Origin: SZUA-430 sp040381215
Lineage (GTDB): Bacteria; Pseudomonadota; Alphaproteobacteria; Micropepsales; Micropepsaceae
DNA: 64,000 nt
Direction: 5' to 3'
Assembly (NCBI GenBank): GCA_040381215.1
Contig: JBEIHO010000001.1
Coordinates: forward strand, 62,001 to 126,000
The notes below the pieces were generated by a model that made no database searches, was not told the origin of the DNA, and saw only the letters and a program-made list of their open reading frames with translations. The translations under genes and the position numbers were made by a program. Positions 17,075 to 27,982 of the stretch are shown piece after piece; within the stretch, counting starts at the first letter, position 1; each line of letters opens with the position of its first letter.

Positions 17075-17992
17075 ATGCAGTCCATTATTGGTAACCCGGG
17101 CACCGCCGCCCAGGCCACGCCCGACGGCCTCATCAAGGACACATCGGAGCGCACCTTTGTCGCGGATGTGCTCGAGCCTTCACGGGAGGTTCCCGTACTG
17201 GTCGACTTCTGGGCTCCCTGGTGCGGACCCTGCCGCCAGCTGACGCCCATGCTCGAGAAGGCCGTTCGGGAAGCCAAAGGCGCCGTAAAGCTGGTCAAGA
17301 TAAACATCGACGAGAACAAGCGCATTGCGGCGCAACTCCGGATCCAGTCGATCCCGGCAGTCTATGCCTTTCGCAATGGACAGCCAGTCGATGGCTTCGT
17401 TGGCGCAATGAAGGAGTCCGAAATCCGCGACTTCATCAAACGACTGTCCGGCGATACCGGCCCCTCGCCAATCGATGAGCTTCTCGCGATCGCAGCAGAG
17501 TCCTTTGATGCGGGTGACCTGGCAACGGCAGCGCAGGCCTATGCACGCATCCTTGGCGAGGAACCTCAGAACCCGGCGGCCCTCGGCGGCATCGCGCGCT
17601 GCTATCTTGCAAGCGGCGACATCGATCGAGCACGCCAGACGCTGCAACTTGTACCACCCGAACACATGGGCCACGAGGCAATCGCTGCGGTCTCGGCCCA
17701 GATCCGCCTGAAGGACCAGGCTCCGGCAGACGACAACCTGGCGGAATTGAAGGCGCTCATTGAAGCAAGCCCGTCCAATCTGCAGGCTCGGTTCGACCTC
17801 GCAGCGGCCCTCGCAGCAGCCGGAACCGCCGAAGCTGCGATCGACGAGTACCTGGAAATCCTCCGCCGGGACCGGAACTGGAATGACGGCGCGGCGCGCC
17901 TGCAGCTTCTGACACTGTTTGAGGCACTGGGATCCACAGACCCTGTCGTGAAGTCCGGTCGCCGCAAGCTCTCCAACCTGCTGTTCTCCTGA
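17075..17992 (+). CDS. Thioredoxin-domain co-chaperone with TPR tail (YbbN/CnoX type)
   Basis: This protein of 305 residues has an N-terminal thioredoxin fold (about 25-130) and a C-terminal tetratricopeptide region (about 145-300). The active-site motif WAPWCGPC gives Cys50 and Cys53, so the redox pair is intact. E. coli YbbN lacks this but Caulobacter CnoX retains it. CnoX-type proteins hold unfolding or oxidised clients and pass them to GroEL/DnaK. The next gene starts one base after the stop, which marks the start of an operon running through four more genes. This order (YbbN, Lon-substrate-domain protein, Trm112-like) is common in alphaproteobacteria. Confidence 0.88.
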   Translation: MQSIIGNPGTAAQATPDGLIKDTSERTFVADVLEPSREVPVLVDFWAPWCGPCRQLTPMLEKAVREAKGAVKLVKINIDENKRIAAQLRIQSIPAVYAFRNGQPVDGFVGAMKESEIRDFIKRLSGDTGPSPIDELLAIAAESFDAGDLATAAQAYARILGEEPQNPAALGGIARCYLASGDIDRARQTLQLVPPEHMGHEAIAAVSAQIRLKDQAPADDNLAELKALIEASPSNLQARFDLAAALAAAGTAEAAIDEYLEILRRDRNWNDGAARLQLLTLFEALGSTDPVVKSGRRKLSNLLFS

Positions 17993-17993
17993 G

Positions 17994-18635
17994 ATGGCGC
18001 TCCACCGCTCGCTGCCTGAGACCATACCGATCTTTCCGCTCGAAGGCGCACTGCTGCTTCCGGGCGGAAGAATGCCACTGCGTATCTTCGAGCCCCGATA
18101 TCTCGAGATGACGGATGATGCCCTCGGAACGTCGAGACTGATCGGCATGATCCAGCCTGCAACGACCAGCGCCGCAAACCCGGCGCTCTACAATGTCGGT
18201 TGCGTTGGCAGGCTCACCTCATGGAACGAAACGCCAGACGGCCGCTACGCGATCGTGTTGACGGGTGTGTGCCGCTTCAGGATACGCGAAGAAGTCAGCA
18301 CGCCGCGGCTCTACCGTATGGTCAGGGCAGATTACACCGACTATCGCGCAGATCTTGAACAGGAAGCAGCAGAACCCGACTTCGACCGCGAGCGGCTCGC
18401 ATCCGTGATCAGGCAGTTTCTGGGCAAGCACAAGATGGAAAGCCTGTGGCCGACCCTCGAGGAACTTCCGGCGGGACTGCTGGTGAATTCACTGGCCATG
18501 GTCTGCCCCTTCTCCCCCGCAGAAAAGCAGGCCCTCCTCGAGGAACCCACGCTGACCGACCGGGCAAAGCTTCTGATGACGCTCATGGAGATGAATGTCG
18601 CCGGTATGTCAGGCGCAGAAGGGACACTTCAATGA
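17994..18635 (+). CDS. Lon N-terminal-domain (LON substrate-binding) protein
   Basis: This 213-residue protein consists only of the Lon substrate-recognition (PUA-like) domain, without ATPase or protease. The segments IPIFPLEGALLLPGGRMPLRIFEPRYLEM and NVGCVGRLTSWNETPDGRYAIVLTGVCRF are diagnostic. It probably binds hydrophobic or unfolded segments, but its real function is not established in the family. It lies between the YbbN-like gene (one-base gap) and the Trm112-like gene, whose ATG overlaps its TGA, so the three are co-translated. Confidence 0.85.
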   Translation: MALHRSLPETIPIFPLEGALLLPGGRMPLRIFEPRYLEMTDDALGTSRLIGMIQPATTSAANPALYNVGCVGRLTSWNETPDGRYAIVLTGVCRFRIREEVSTPRLYRMVRADYTDYRADLEQEAAEPDFDRERLASVIRQFLGKHKMESLWPTLEELPAGLLVNSLAMVCPFSPAEKQALLEEPTLTDRAKLLMTLMEMNVAGMSGAEGTLQ

Positions 18636-18850
18636 GTGACGGCAATGCACCGCCACTCAAGGCGCGCGCCATCGACCCGAAACTACTCGAGATCCTCGTG
18701 TGCCCTGTAACCAAGGCAACGCTGAGATACGACGCTGCAAGGCAGGAACTGATCTCGCTCGCCGCACGTCTCGCCTTTCCAATCCGCGATGGCATACCTG
18801 TCATGCTCGTCGATGAAGCGCGCGAATTGCAGGACAGTGAAACCAGGTGA
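18632..18850 (+). CDS. Trm112/YcaR-family small protein
   Basis: This 72-residue protein carries LLEILVCPVTKATLRYDAA and LAFPIRDGIPVMLVDEARE, the conserved core of the Trm112 (UPF0434) family, which in other organisms activates methyltransferases. Only the first of the four zinc cysteines is present (CPVT instead of CPxC). From memory this is usual in alphaproteobacterial members. Its ATG overlaps the upstream TGA in ATGA, and its own TGA overlaps the GTG of the next gene, so translation is coupled on both sides. Confidence 0.85.
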   Translation: MSDGNAPPLKARAIDPKLLEILVCPVTKATLRYDAARQELISLAARLAFPIRDGIPVMLVDEARELQDSETR

Positions 18851-19212
18851 CCACAAGCAGCCCCTGGCCCCTGGACCTTTCTTACAACCGGGCTGATCGC
18901 ATCCTGCGCGTGCGCTTCGATGACGGAGTTGCTTTCAACCTGCCCGCCGAGTACTTGCGCGTTGAAAGCCCGAGCGCGGAAGTAAAAGGACACGGCGCGG
19001 CCGAACGGAAAACAGTACCCGGAAAGAAATGGGTTGCCATTCAAGCAATCGAACCTGTTGGCCAGTACGCGGTCAGATTGATCTTCGACGATGGCCACGA
19101 CACGGGTCTTTACGCCTGGAGTTATCTCTACGAACTGGGACAACAGCACGCCAACCGCTGGGCCGAATATGAAAGCCGCCTCTCACGACTGGGGCTTCGG
19201 AGAGATCCCTGA
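18847..19212 (+). CDS. DUF971-family protein
   Basis: This 121-residue protein of the DUF971 family resembles the N-terminal domain of gamma-butyrobetaine hydroxylases. It has the pattern DRILRVRFDDGVAFNLPAEYLR and VGQYAVRLIFDDGHDTGLYAWSYLYELG. The family is often linked with Fe-S or Mrp/ApbC proteins, but none is nearby. It starts at GTG within the stop of the Trm112-like gene. Function unknown. Confidence 0.82.
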   Translation: MTTSSPWPLDLSYNRADRILRVRFDDGVAFNLPAEYLRVESPSAEVKGHGAAERKTVPGKKWVAIQAIEPVGQYAVRLIFDDGHDTGLYAWSYLYELGQQHANRWAEYESRLSRLGLRRDP

Positions 19213-19622
19213 TGATCTGGCGGGCGCTTTTCGAATACTGGCACATCATCGCACTTGGACTTGCGATGATTGCCTGGCGGGTCTGGGGAAACCGGATAAC
19301 CGGATTTGTCCGTCGCATGGACCAGCAACGCGCACGGACTGAATTGCAGGCGATGTACGACAGGTCAAATCCGAACTCTCATTTCCGGCAATCGGTCGAG
19401 CAGATCAACGAAGACACGCCAAGTGTCGTACCCCACCCAACCGATCCGGGCGTTTGCACCTGGGCCGGCCAGTCTTACGCCTCACGCGAAGATGCTGAAG
19501 CCGCACGATGGCACCACGTCCTGAGCGAGGCTCGCAGCTTCTACCGGGATCTTGACCGGCAGTTCGGCAATCGAATTGCGGGCCGCGACAAATCCGAGAC
19601 AATCGATGGCGCCCGGGACTGA
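19212..19622 (+). CDS. Membrane-anchored hypothetical protein
   Basis: This 136-residue protein has one N-terminal transmembrane helix (WHIIALGLAMIAWRVWG) followed by a basic, soluble tail with many charged residues. The segment VCTWAGQSYASREDAEAARWHHVLSEARSFYRDLDR is helical and may be a small binding region. I recognise no family. Its ATG overlaps the TGA of the DUF971 gene by one base, so it is the last gene of the YbbN operon. It ends shortly before the convergent UbiH-like gene. Confidence 0.65.
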   Translation: MIWRALFEYWHIIALGLAMIAWRVWGNRITGFVRRMDQQRARTELQAMYDRSNPNSHFRQSVEQINEDTPSVVPHPTDPGVCTWAGQSYASREDAEAARWHHVLSEARSFYRDLDRQFGNRIAGRDKSETIDGARD

Positions 19623-19638
19623 TCGCGCCCCAGGACCA

Positions 19639-20877
19639 TCAGACCGCTTCCCCACGCAGCAATCGCGGGACATGACCTGCAACCCCGCTGGCCTGTCTCA
19701 TGAACATGGCCTTCAGCGGCGCGATGCCATCGACGATATCCATCCCCAGCCGTCGCAGGCCCCGAAGCGCAACATTGTCATTTGAGAACAACCGGTTCAG
19801 CGCATCCATGCTGAGGGCAAACACCGTATTGTCCACCCGCCGCCACGCCTCATAGCGCGCAAGGGTCGAGCGAGAACCCGGATCAAGCCCAAGTCGCCGG
19901 GCATCGACAATCGTCTCTGCAATGGCGGCAACGTCGCGCAGGCCCAGATTGAGTCCCTGCCCCGCCAGGGGATGCACGGCATGGGCGGCATCTCCCACCA
20001 GGGCGATGCGCTCAGCCAGATAGGTCTCTGCGAGATTAAGTGACAGCGGGTAGGACCACCGCGGTCCGACAACGCGCACGAGCCCAAGATGATCGCCGAA
20101 CCGCCGTCGAACCTCGCCGGCGAACGCAGCATCGTCGAGGGACATGAAAGCCTGGGCCAGCTGCTCCTGCTCACTCCACACGATGGAAGAACGATTCCCC
20201 GTCATCGGCAGGATGGCAAAGGGACCACCCTCGAGGAATAACTCGTGGGCAACCCCGCGATGCGGGCGTTCATGCTCCACCGTGGTGACGATCCCGTGCT
20301 GTCGATAGGGCCAGCCATGCGTCCGGATCCCGCAGGCCTCGCGAATGGGTGAATCCCGCCCGTCTGCCGCCACGCAAAGCCGGGCGCGAACGGCACGCCC
20401 ATCATTCGTCGACACGACAATCTGGCTACCTTCCACACTCGTCCCCACCACCCTGCAAGGCGCGAGGACCTGCAGCAACGGGCAGGCACGCGCGCCGTGA
20501 TCGAGGGCCTTCCGGAAATGCCTGTTCTCGACCATGTGCGCCAATGGATCTTCGCCAATCTCGCGATGGTCGAAGTGCAGCATCGCAGTCGAGGCGCCCG
20601 CGCGCACCGTTCCATCCCCGACGACGATGTCGAGAACAGGCTCTGCATGCGGATGCACATGGCTCCAGACCGAAAGGACCTCAAGCATCCGCCGCGACGC
20701 GGGCGCGAACGAACTGACCCGTCCGTCAAAGGCCTCATCCTGCAGCAAGGCCGGATCGGCGCCATCGATGACGATGGTTTCGACGCCAGACTGGGCGAGC
20801 GCGATCCCGAGCGTGAGGCCAACCATGCCCCCACCCGCAATGACCACGTCGCAGCTTTCCAATTCGAGGTTTTCCAT
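19639..20877 (-). CDS. UbiH/UbiF/Coq6-family FAD monooxygenase
   Basis: This is a 412-residue flavoprotein hydroxylase that adds hydroxyl groups to the ubiquinone ring precursor. The FAD motif VVIAGGGMVGLTLGIALAQSG is at the N-terminus, the DG motif CVAADGRDSPIRE in the middle, and the GD motif IALVGDAAHAVHPLAGQGLNLGLRD toward the C-terminus. Alphaproteobacteria often have several paralogues (UbiH, UbiF, UbiL, UbiM), and the ring position cannot be assigned from motifs alone. It is divergent from glnK with about 180 bases between the starts. Confidence 0.88.
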   Translation of the reverse strand: MENLELESCDVVIAGGGMVGLTLGIALAQSGVETIVIDGADPALLQDEAFDGRVSSFAPASRRMLEVLSVWSHVHPHAEPVLDIVVGDGTVRAGASTAMLHFDHREIGEDPLAHMVENRHFRKALDHGARACPLLQVLAPCRVVGTSVEGSQIVVSTNDGRAVRARLCVAADGRDSPIREACGIRTHGWPYRQHGIVTTVEHERPHRGVAHELFLEGGPFAILPMTGNRSSIVWSEQEQLAQAFMSLDDAAFAGEVRRRFGDHLGLVRVVGPRWSYPLSLNLAETYLAERIALVGDAAHAVHPLAGQGLNLGLRDVAAIAETIVDARRLGLDPGSRSTLARYEAWRRVDNTVFALSMDALNRLFSNDNVALRGLRRLGMDIVDGIAPLKAMFMRQASGVAGHVPRLLRGEAV

Positions 20878-21055
20878 GGAGCAGTGTTATAGGGCCTTGC
20901 CACCCGCCGACCAAGAACGGCGCGCTGCGTCACAGAGGTTAACTGCACAATTTGTCGGCATCGAGGGATCTAGACTGCTGCGACTTGAAGCAATACACCC
21001 CAGCGGATTCACGGGATCATCGTGCAGTCGAAACCATCAGGCGAGGCATGGCACC

Positions 21056-21394
21056 ATGAAACTCATCACGGCGGTGATTAAGCCGTTTAAGCTGGACGAA
21101 GTACGGGAAGCCCTTGTCGCAATGGGCGTTGAAGGCCTCACGGTTACCGAGGCGAAGGGCTTCGGTCGTCAAAAGGGCCACCGCGAAATTTACCGCGGCG
21201 CGGAATACGCGGTCAGCTTCGTCCCCAAGCTGAAGATCGAAGTGGCCGTGCGCGCCGACCAGGCCGACGCGGTCATTCAGTGCATCACTAACCACGCACG
21301 GACCGGCCAGATCGGCGACGGCAAGATTTTCGTCACACCAGTGGAACACGTCGTGCGAATCCGTACAGGCGAAACCGACACAAACGCCCTCTAG
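21056..21394 (+). CDS. glnK: Nitrogen regulatory protein P-II (GlnK/GlnB)
   Basis: This 112-residue trimeric signal protein reports 2-oxoglutarate, ATP/ADP and glutamine status and controls AmtB, glutamine synthetase adenylylation and NtrB. Tyr51, the uridylylation site, lies in the T-loop segment GHREIYRGAEY. The C-terminal signature TGQIGDGKIFV is present. GGCGAGG lies 10 bases before the ATG. An out-of-frame ATG at 21048 is not used. The ammonium transporter follows after 24 bases, so the symbol glnK is chosen over glnB on context. I found no clear sigma-54 promoter in the 180-base upstream gap. Confidence 0.95.
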   Translation: MKLITAVIKPFKLDEVREALVAMGVEGLTVTEAKGFGRQKGHREIYRGAEYAVSFVPKLKIEVAVRADQADAVIQCITNHARTGQIGDGKIFVTPVEHVVRIRTGETDTNAL

Positions 21395-21418
21395 CATTCA
21401 ATCGAAGGAAGCAAGCTC

Positions 21419-22804
21419 ATGAATTTCATTCGAAGGATGGAGACAGGCCTGGTCCTGTCCCTCGCGGCAATGATGACGGCCGCATCCGCCCTCGCAGATG
21501 TGGCGCCGCCGCCAACACCGGAAGCTGCAGAGGCTGCGTCAAGCGCGGCTCCCGCCTTGCCTGCCCACGCCGCAGCTCTCGCCCTGAACTCCGGCGACAC
21601 AGCCTGGATGTTGACGTCGACCGCTCTTGTGCTCCTGATGACCATACCCGGCCTCGCCCTCTTCTACGGAGGCATGGTGCGCAAGAAAAACATCCTCTCC
21701 ACGGCCGCGCAAAGCTTTGCAATCACGGCGCTGGTAACGGTGCTCTGGGCAGTGCTGGGCTATTCGCTCGCCTTTACCAACGGTGGCGAGAGCCAGCATC
21801 TGATTGGCGGCACCGAACGCATCCTGCTGGCTGGAATGGGTAATGAGGTAGCTCACAGCCTCGCAGCCTCGATCCCGGAATCGGTCTTCATGACCTTCCA
21901 GATGACTTTTGCGATCATCACCCCGGCGCTGATCTGCGGCGCGTTCGCCGATCGCATGAAATTCTCGTCAATGATGGTCTTCATGGGCGCCTGGGTTCTT
22001 CTGGTCTATTGCCCCGTCGCGCATTGGGTCTGGGGCGGCGGTTTCCTCGGCGGCATGGGCGTTCTCGATTTCGCTGGCGGTACCGTGGTGCACCTCAACG
22101 CAGGCATCGCAGGCCTGGTCTGCGCGATCGTCCTGGGCAAGCGCGTTGGCTACGGCCAGGAAAACATGGCACCCCATAACCTCCTCTACGCGCTGATCGG
22201 CGCCTCCCTCCTGTGGGTGGGCTGGTTCGGTTTCAATGCAGGCTCTGCCGTCGCGGCAAACGCACTGGCAGGCATTGCCATGGCCAACACGCAGATCGCA
22301 ACCGCAGCTGCAGCGCTCTCGTGGATGATCGTAGAGTGGATGATCCAGAAGAAGCCAAGCGTGCTCGGCATGTTGTCAGGTGCTGTTGCGGGCTTGGTCG
22401 CCATCACCCCGGCGGCAGGCTTCGTTGAACCTTCGGGCGCCATCATCATCGGCCTGGTGTCGGGCGCCGTCTGCTATGCAGCCGCCGTCTGGCTGAAGCA
22501 CAAGCTGGGATATGACGATTCACTCGACGCGTTCGGCGTTCACGGCGTTGGCGGTGCTGTTGGCGCCGTACTCACGGGTGTGTTCGCCGTGTCATCTGTC
22601 AATAGCCTCGGCAAGGGTGCGATCGATGGCAATCCGGGACAGATCGTAACACAACTTGAAGGTTTGATCGTCGCCGGACTCTACTGTGCGATCGTGACAT
22701 TCATCCTCCTGAAGGTCATTGACGCACTGATGGGCCTGCGCGTCTCGGCAGAAGAGGAACGCGAAGGCTTGGATCTCACGCAGCACGGCGAGAGAATTCA
22801 CTGA
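21419..22804 (+). CDS. amtB: Ammonium transporter AmtB
   Basis: This is an inner-membrane ammonium channel of 461 residues with a cleavable signal peptide (cleavage near ALADVAPP) and eleven transmembrane segments. Signature segments include DTAWMLTSTALVLLMTIPGLALFYGG, the histidine-containing GGTVVHLNAGIAGLV, and FGVHGVGGAVGAVLTGVF carrying the second pore histidine. It is co-transcribed with glnK. GlnK binds its cytoplasmic face when nitrogen is plentiful. A strong hairpin follows the stop. Confidence 0.95.
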   Translation: MNFIRRMETGLVLSLAAMMTAASALADVAPPPTPEAAEAASSAAPALPAHAAALALNSGDTAWMLTSTALVLLMTIPGLALFYGGMVRKKNILSTAAQSFAITALVTVLWAVLGYSLAFTNGGESQHLIGGTERILLAGMGNEVAHSLAASIPESVFMTFQMTFAIITPALICGAFADRMKFSSMMVFMGAWVLLVYCPVAHWVWGGGFLGGMGVLDFAGGTVVHLNAGIAGLVCAIVLGKRVGYGQENMAPHNLLYALIGASLLWVGWFGFNAGSAVAANALAGIAMANTQIATAAAALSWMIVEWMIQKKPSVLGMLSGAVAGLVAITPAAGFVEPSGAIIIGLVSGAVCYAAAVWLKHKLGYDDSLDAFGVHGVGGAVGAVLTGVFAVSSVNSLGKGAIDGNPGQIVTQLEGLIVAGLYCAIVTFILLKVIDALMGLRVSAEEEREGLDLTQHGERIH

Positions 22805-22816
22805 TCACCAAGCAGC

Positions 22817-22848
22817 AGAGGCACTTTGGGTAACTCCAAAGTGCCTCT
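22817..22848 (+). terminator. Strong hairpin after amtB
   Basis: A perfect 13-base-pair stem (AGAGGCACTTTGG with CCAAAGTGCCTCT) closes a 6-base loop, 12 bases after the amtB stop. No run of T follows, so it may work as an RNA 3'-end stabiliser or a Rho-assisted terminator. It lies about 35 bases before the aminotransferase start. Confidence 0.7.
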
Positions 22849-22883
22849 ATACTTGCAAATCGCTCTAGGATTGCGGTTTGCGT

Positions 22884-24056
22884 ATGTCGAGGCTCGAAGC
22901 TCAACCAATTTCTCCCTTCACGCGTCTCAACGCGCTGCTGCAGCATACGGCCCCCGGACAGCCCCCGATCAACATGCACGTGGGCGAGCCACAGCACCCC
23001 GTGCCCGACTTCGTCGGCCCCATCATCGCAGCCAACCTGCCCGACTTCGGAAAGTACCCGCCGATCATCGGCCCGGATCCCCTGCGCAAGTCCATCGCGT
23101 CCTGGCTGGACCGCCGATTTGCCCTCTCCCGCGGCATCGACCCGCAATCGCAGATCCTGCCACTCGTTGGCACGCGTGAGGGCTTGTTCAGCGCCGCCTT
23201 CGTCGCCGTCCCCGAAACCAAGAGCGGAAAGCGCCCGGCGGTCCTGATACCCAACCCCTTCTACCAGTGCTACGCGGCAGCCGCCTTGTCGTCAGGCGCC
23301 GAACCGGTCTACGTGAACGCGACACGCGAAACGGGCTTTCTTCCCGACTTTCAAAGCCTGCCCGCAGAACTTCTCTCACGGACGGCCGCGATCTACATGT
23401 GCTCGCCCTCCAACCCGGAAGGCGCGGCCGCAGATGAAGCCTATTGGCGACGCCTGTTTGAAATTGCCGACGAGCACGACATCACGATCATGGCCGACGA
23501 GTGTTATTCGGAAATCTATGCGCACACGCCACCCTGCGGCGCACTGACCATTCGCCAGACAACCTCCCCTGCATTCGACAGGCTTCTTGTTTTTCACTCC
23601 CTCTCCAAGCGCTCGAGCCTCGCCGGATTGCGATCAGGCTTTGTCGCAGGGGATGCGCGCTTCATTGCGCGCTTTCGTGAATTCAGGAACGTGGCTGGCC
23701 CCCAATTACCCCTGCCAATAGCCGCCGTGTCGCAAAAGGCCTGGTCTGACGAGACCCATGTCGAGGCCAACCGCGCGCTCTACCGCAGGAAATTCGAACT
23801 GGCTCGAGCACGCTTGTCGAACCGCTTTGCGCTGCGAATTCCCGACGGCGGATTTTTCCTGTGGCTTGATGTGGGCGACGGCACCGCCGCTGCACAGAGA
23901 CTTTGGCAGGAGGCAGGGGTGAAAGTTTTGCCGGGTGAATATCTGGCCAGAGAGACCCCCTCCGGAAACCCCGGAAAATGCTTCATTCGCGTTGCTCTGG
24001 TTAACGACTTTGCAACGACAGATGAGGCACTTGATAGACTTGCAAAAACCCTGTGA
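22884..24056 (+). CDS. PLP-dependent aminotransferase class I/II (DapC-like)
   Basis: This 390-residue protein is a fold-type I aminotransferase. The segments NMHVGEPQHPVPDFV, MCSPSNPEG and DECYSEIY are cofactor-site motifs, and SLSKRSSLAGLRSGF contains the lysine that forms the Schiff base. The closest type I recognise is the N-succinyldiaminopimelate aminotransferase (DapC) group of lysine/peptidoglycan synthesis. The window has no other lysine gene, so another amino donor or acceptor is possible. The start at 22884 removes two unsupported residues. It sits between the amtB terminator hairpin and ftsK. Confidence 0.82.
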   Translation: MSRLEAQPISPFTRLNALLQHTAPGQPPINMHVGEPQHPVPDFVGPIIAANLPDFGKYPPIIGPDPLRKSIASWLDRRFALSRGIDPQSQILPLVGTREGLFSAAFVAVPETKSGKRPAVLIPNPFYQCYAAAALSSGAEPVYVNATRETGFLPDFQSLPAELLSRTAAIYMCSPSNPEGAAADEAYWRRLFEIADEHDITIMADECYSEIYAHTPPCGALTIRQTTSPAFDRLLVFHSLSKRSSLAGLRSGFVAGDARFIARFREFRNVAGPQLPLPIAAVSQKAWSDETHVEANRALYRRKFELARARLSNRFALRIPDGGFFLWLDVGDGTAAAQRLWQEAGVKVLPGEYLARETPSGNPGKCFIRVALVNDFATTDEALDRLAKTL

Positions 24057-24107
24057 CCACGCGTGCCAGCCTGTACGCCAGATCGAGCGCATTGAGGTAA
24101 GTTGAAG

Positions 24108-26525
<2,418 letters not shown>

Positions 26526-26536
26526 GCCCCCTGCCC

Positions 26537-27166
26537 TCACCTCTCGCGTCCCCGCGAGCGTGACACGTCGAACGCGCCGGCGAGATCTTCGACAAGCGCC
26601 GCCGTCCATCGCACATCCGTGTACCCGCCGACACCTAGCACGGCGACAACATCTGCAAACTCGTCGTTGGCACGGCTGAACATGTCTCGGGTCTGCGGGA
26701 CGCGCCGCTCGGCCGACGCAAAGACCATGTCTTCGGGATGCGCCGCCTCATGGGCCCAGTCCCGGATGGCACGCAGGCTGCGGATATAGTCATTGACCTC
26801 GCGCGAGATCGACGCCGTGAGCGCATAGCCGAACAGTCCGGTCATCGCCGGGATGGCGCGAAAGACGTGGTCGACGGCATCCGCTGCCCGAACGCGGGCC
26901 GAACCTTCAGGGGATTGGTGGAACCGTGCCAGCGCATCCCCGAACTCGAGATGAAGCAGCATCAACTCCTGTCCCAGGTTTTCGCGAGCAGGCCGCCACC
27001 GGATGCCTTGCCGCACCTCAATGACAATGGGCAACAGTATCGAGAACACCAGCGCCCCGAGCAGGAAGCCGCCGACCTCGACCATGGCATTCAGCAGAAA
27101 GTCCTCGCGCAACCCCATCGGTCCTGCGGGGTCGAAAACAAGTCTCTGGATCCCATCCATAAGCAT
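26537..27166 (-). CDS. Membrane-anchored hypothetical protein
   Basis: This 209-residue protein has a hydrophobic segment near the N-terminus (about 30-50, VGGFLLGALVFSILLPIVIEV), which suggests a membrane anchor. It is followed by a mostly helical soluble part (for example LGQELMLLHLEFGDALARFH and SREVNDYIRSLRAIRDW). No family is recognised. It is convergent with ftsK, with 11 bases between stops, and divergent from lolA with a 153-base gap. GAGGG precedes the ATG. Confidence 0.65.
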   Translation of the reverse strand: MLMDGIQRLVFDPAGPMGLREDFLLNAMVEVGGFLLGALVFSILLPIVIEVRQGIRWRPARENLGQELMLLHLEFGDALARFHQSPEGSARVRAADAVDHVFRAIPAMTGLFGYALTASISREVNDYIRSLRAIRDWAHEAAHPEDMVFASAERRVPQTRDMFSRANDEFADVVAVLGVGGYTDVRWTAALVEDLAGAFDVSRSRGRER

Positions 27167-27319
27167 AACCGGCCCTCAGCCCCAAAATGTCGCCAATTTA
27201 ATCTCCCCGCCGCAGGAAACCCCTTCCGGACGCCCACGGCAAGCCGCGATTATCCTTCCTTTTGACACACTCGCCGACTAATTAGACGGACAGACGAACA
27301 AAGCACGGCTTGATCGAAA

Positions 27320-27934
27320 ATGCTCAGAACCATCCTGCTTTCAGCCCTTCTCCTGGTTGCCGGCAACGCCATGGCCGCACCGCTGAAACCACAGGACATT
27401 GCTGATTTGGCCAAGGTCTCGGCCTACCTCAACGCCATTACGTCCCTGAAATCGAGCTTCGTCCAGGTCGGTCCCAATGGTGAACTTGACCAAGGGGTTC
27501 TCTACGCGCGCAAGCCGGGCAGGCTCCGTTTCGAGTATGCCCCACCCAGCCCCTACCTGATCGTATCAGACGGCGTGACGATCGCGGTCGCCAACAACAA
27601 GCTCCGAACGGTTGACCGCTACCCGTTGGTCGACAACCCTCTGAACATCATTTTGCGCGAGAACATGGACCTGAGCCGCGACCCGCGCATTACCGCGGTG
27701 GACCGGCAGGCCGGCACCCTGCGCGTCACCGCAACCGAGAAATCCGGTCCCCTTAAGGGACAGGTAACCCTGATCTTCAGGTACCCCTCCATCGAGATTG
27801 CGCAGTGGATCATTACTGATGCGCAAGGCTTGCAGACTATCATTGCGCTCAAGGGCCCCCAGACCGAAGTCGCCCTTTCGCCAGAACTCTTTGTTCTGCG
27901 TGATGTCGACCGTTTCGGCCGCAAAGATGATTAA
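27320..27934 (+). CDS. lolA: Outer-membrane lipoprotein carrier LolA
   Basis: This is the periplasmic chaperone that carries lipoproteins from the LolCDE complex to the outer membrane. The 204 residues start with a signal peptide (cleavage near AMAAP). They contain LNAITSLKSSFVQVGPNGELDQGVLYARKPGRLRFEYAPPSPYLIVSDG spread over the family's core strands, as seen in the shorter pieces SFVQVGPNGEL and RKPGRLRFEY. The length is normal. LolA downstream of ftsK is a conserved alphaproteobacterial order, here with one small gene in between. The next gene starts 48 bases downstream. Confidence 0.93.
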   Translation: MLRTILLSALLLVAGNAMAAPLKPQDIADLAKVSAYLNAITSLKSSFVQVGPNGELDQGVLYARKPGRLRFEYAPPSPYLIVSDGVTIAVANNKLRTVDRYPLVDNPLNIILRENMDLSRDPRITAVDRQAGTLRVTATEKSGPLKGQVTLIFRYPSIEIAQWIITDAQGLQTIIALKGPQTEVALSPELFVLRDVDRFGRKDD

Positions 27935-27982
27935 TTTCGCCGCTCCTTGCTGAAGACTGCGGGGCGGTGCTAGCGAAAGCAC

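Noticed and set aside
18632..18850. Trm112-like protein as a decayed gene because zinc cysteines are missing
   Set aside because: Alphaproteobacterial members commonly lack them, and the gene is tightly coupled on both sides, so it is likely functional.
20878..21055. Sigma-54 promoter or NtrC sites upstream of glnK
   Set aside because: Expected from biology, but no TGGCAC-N5-TTGC pattern was found. Only a single TGCAC half-site was seen.
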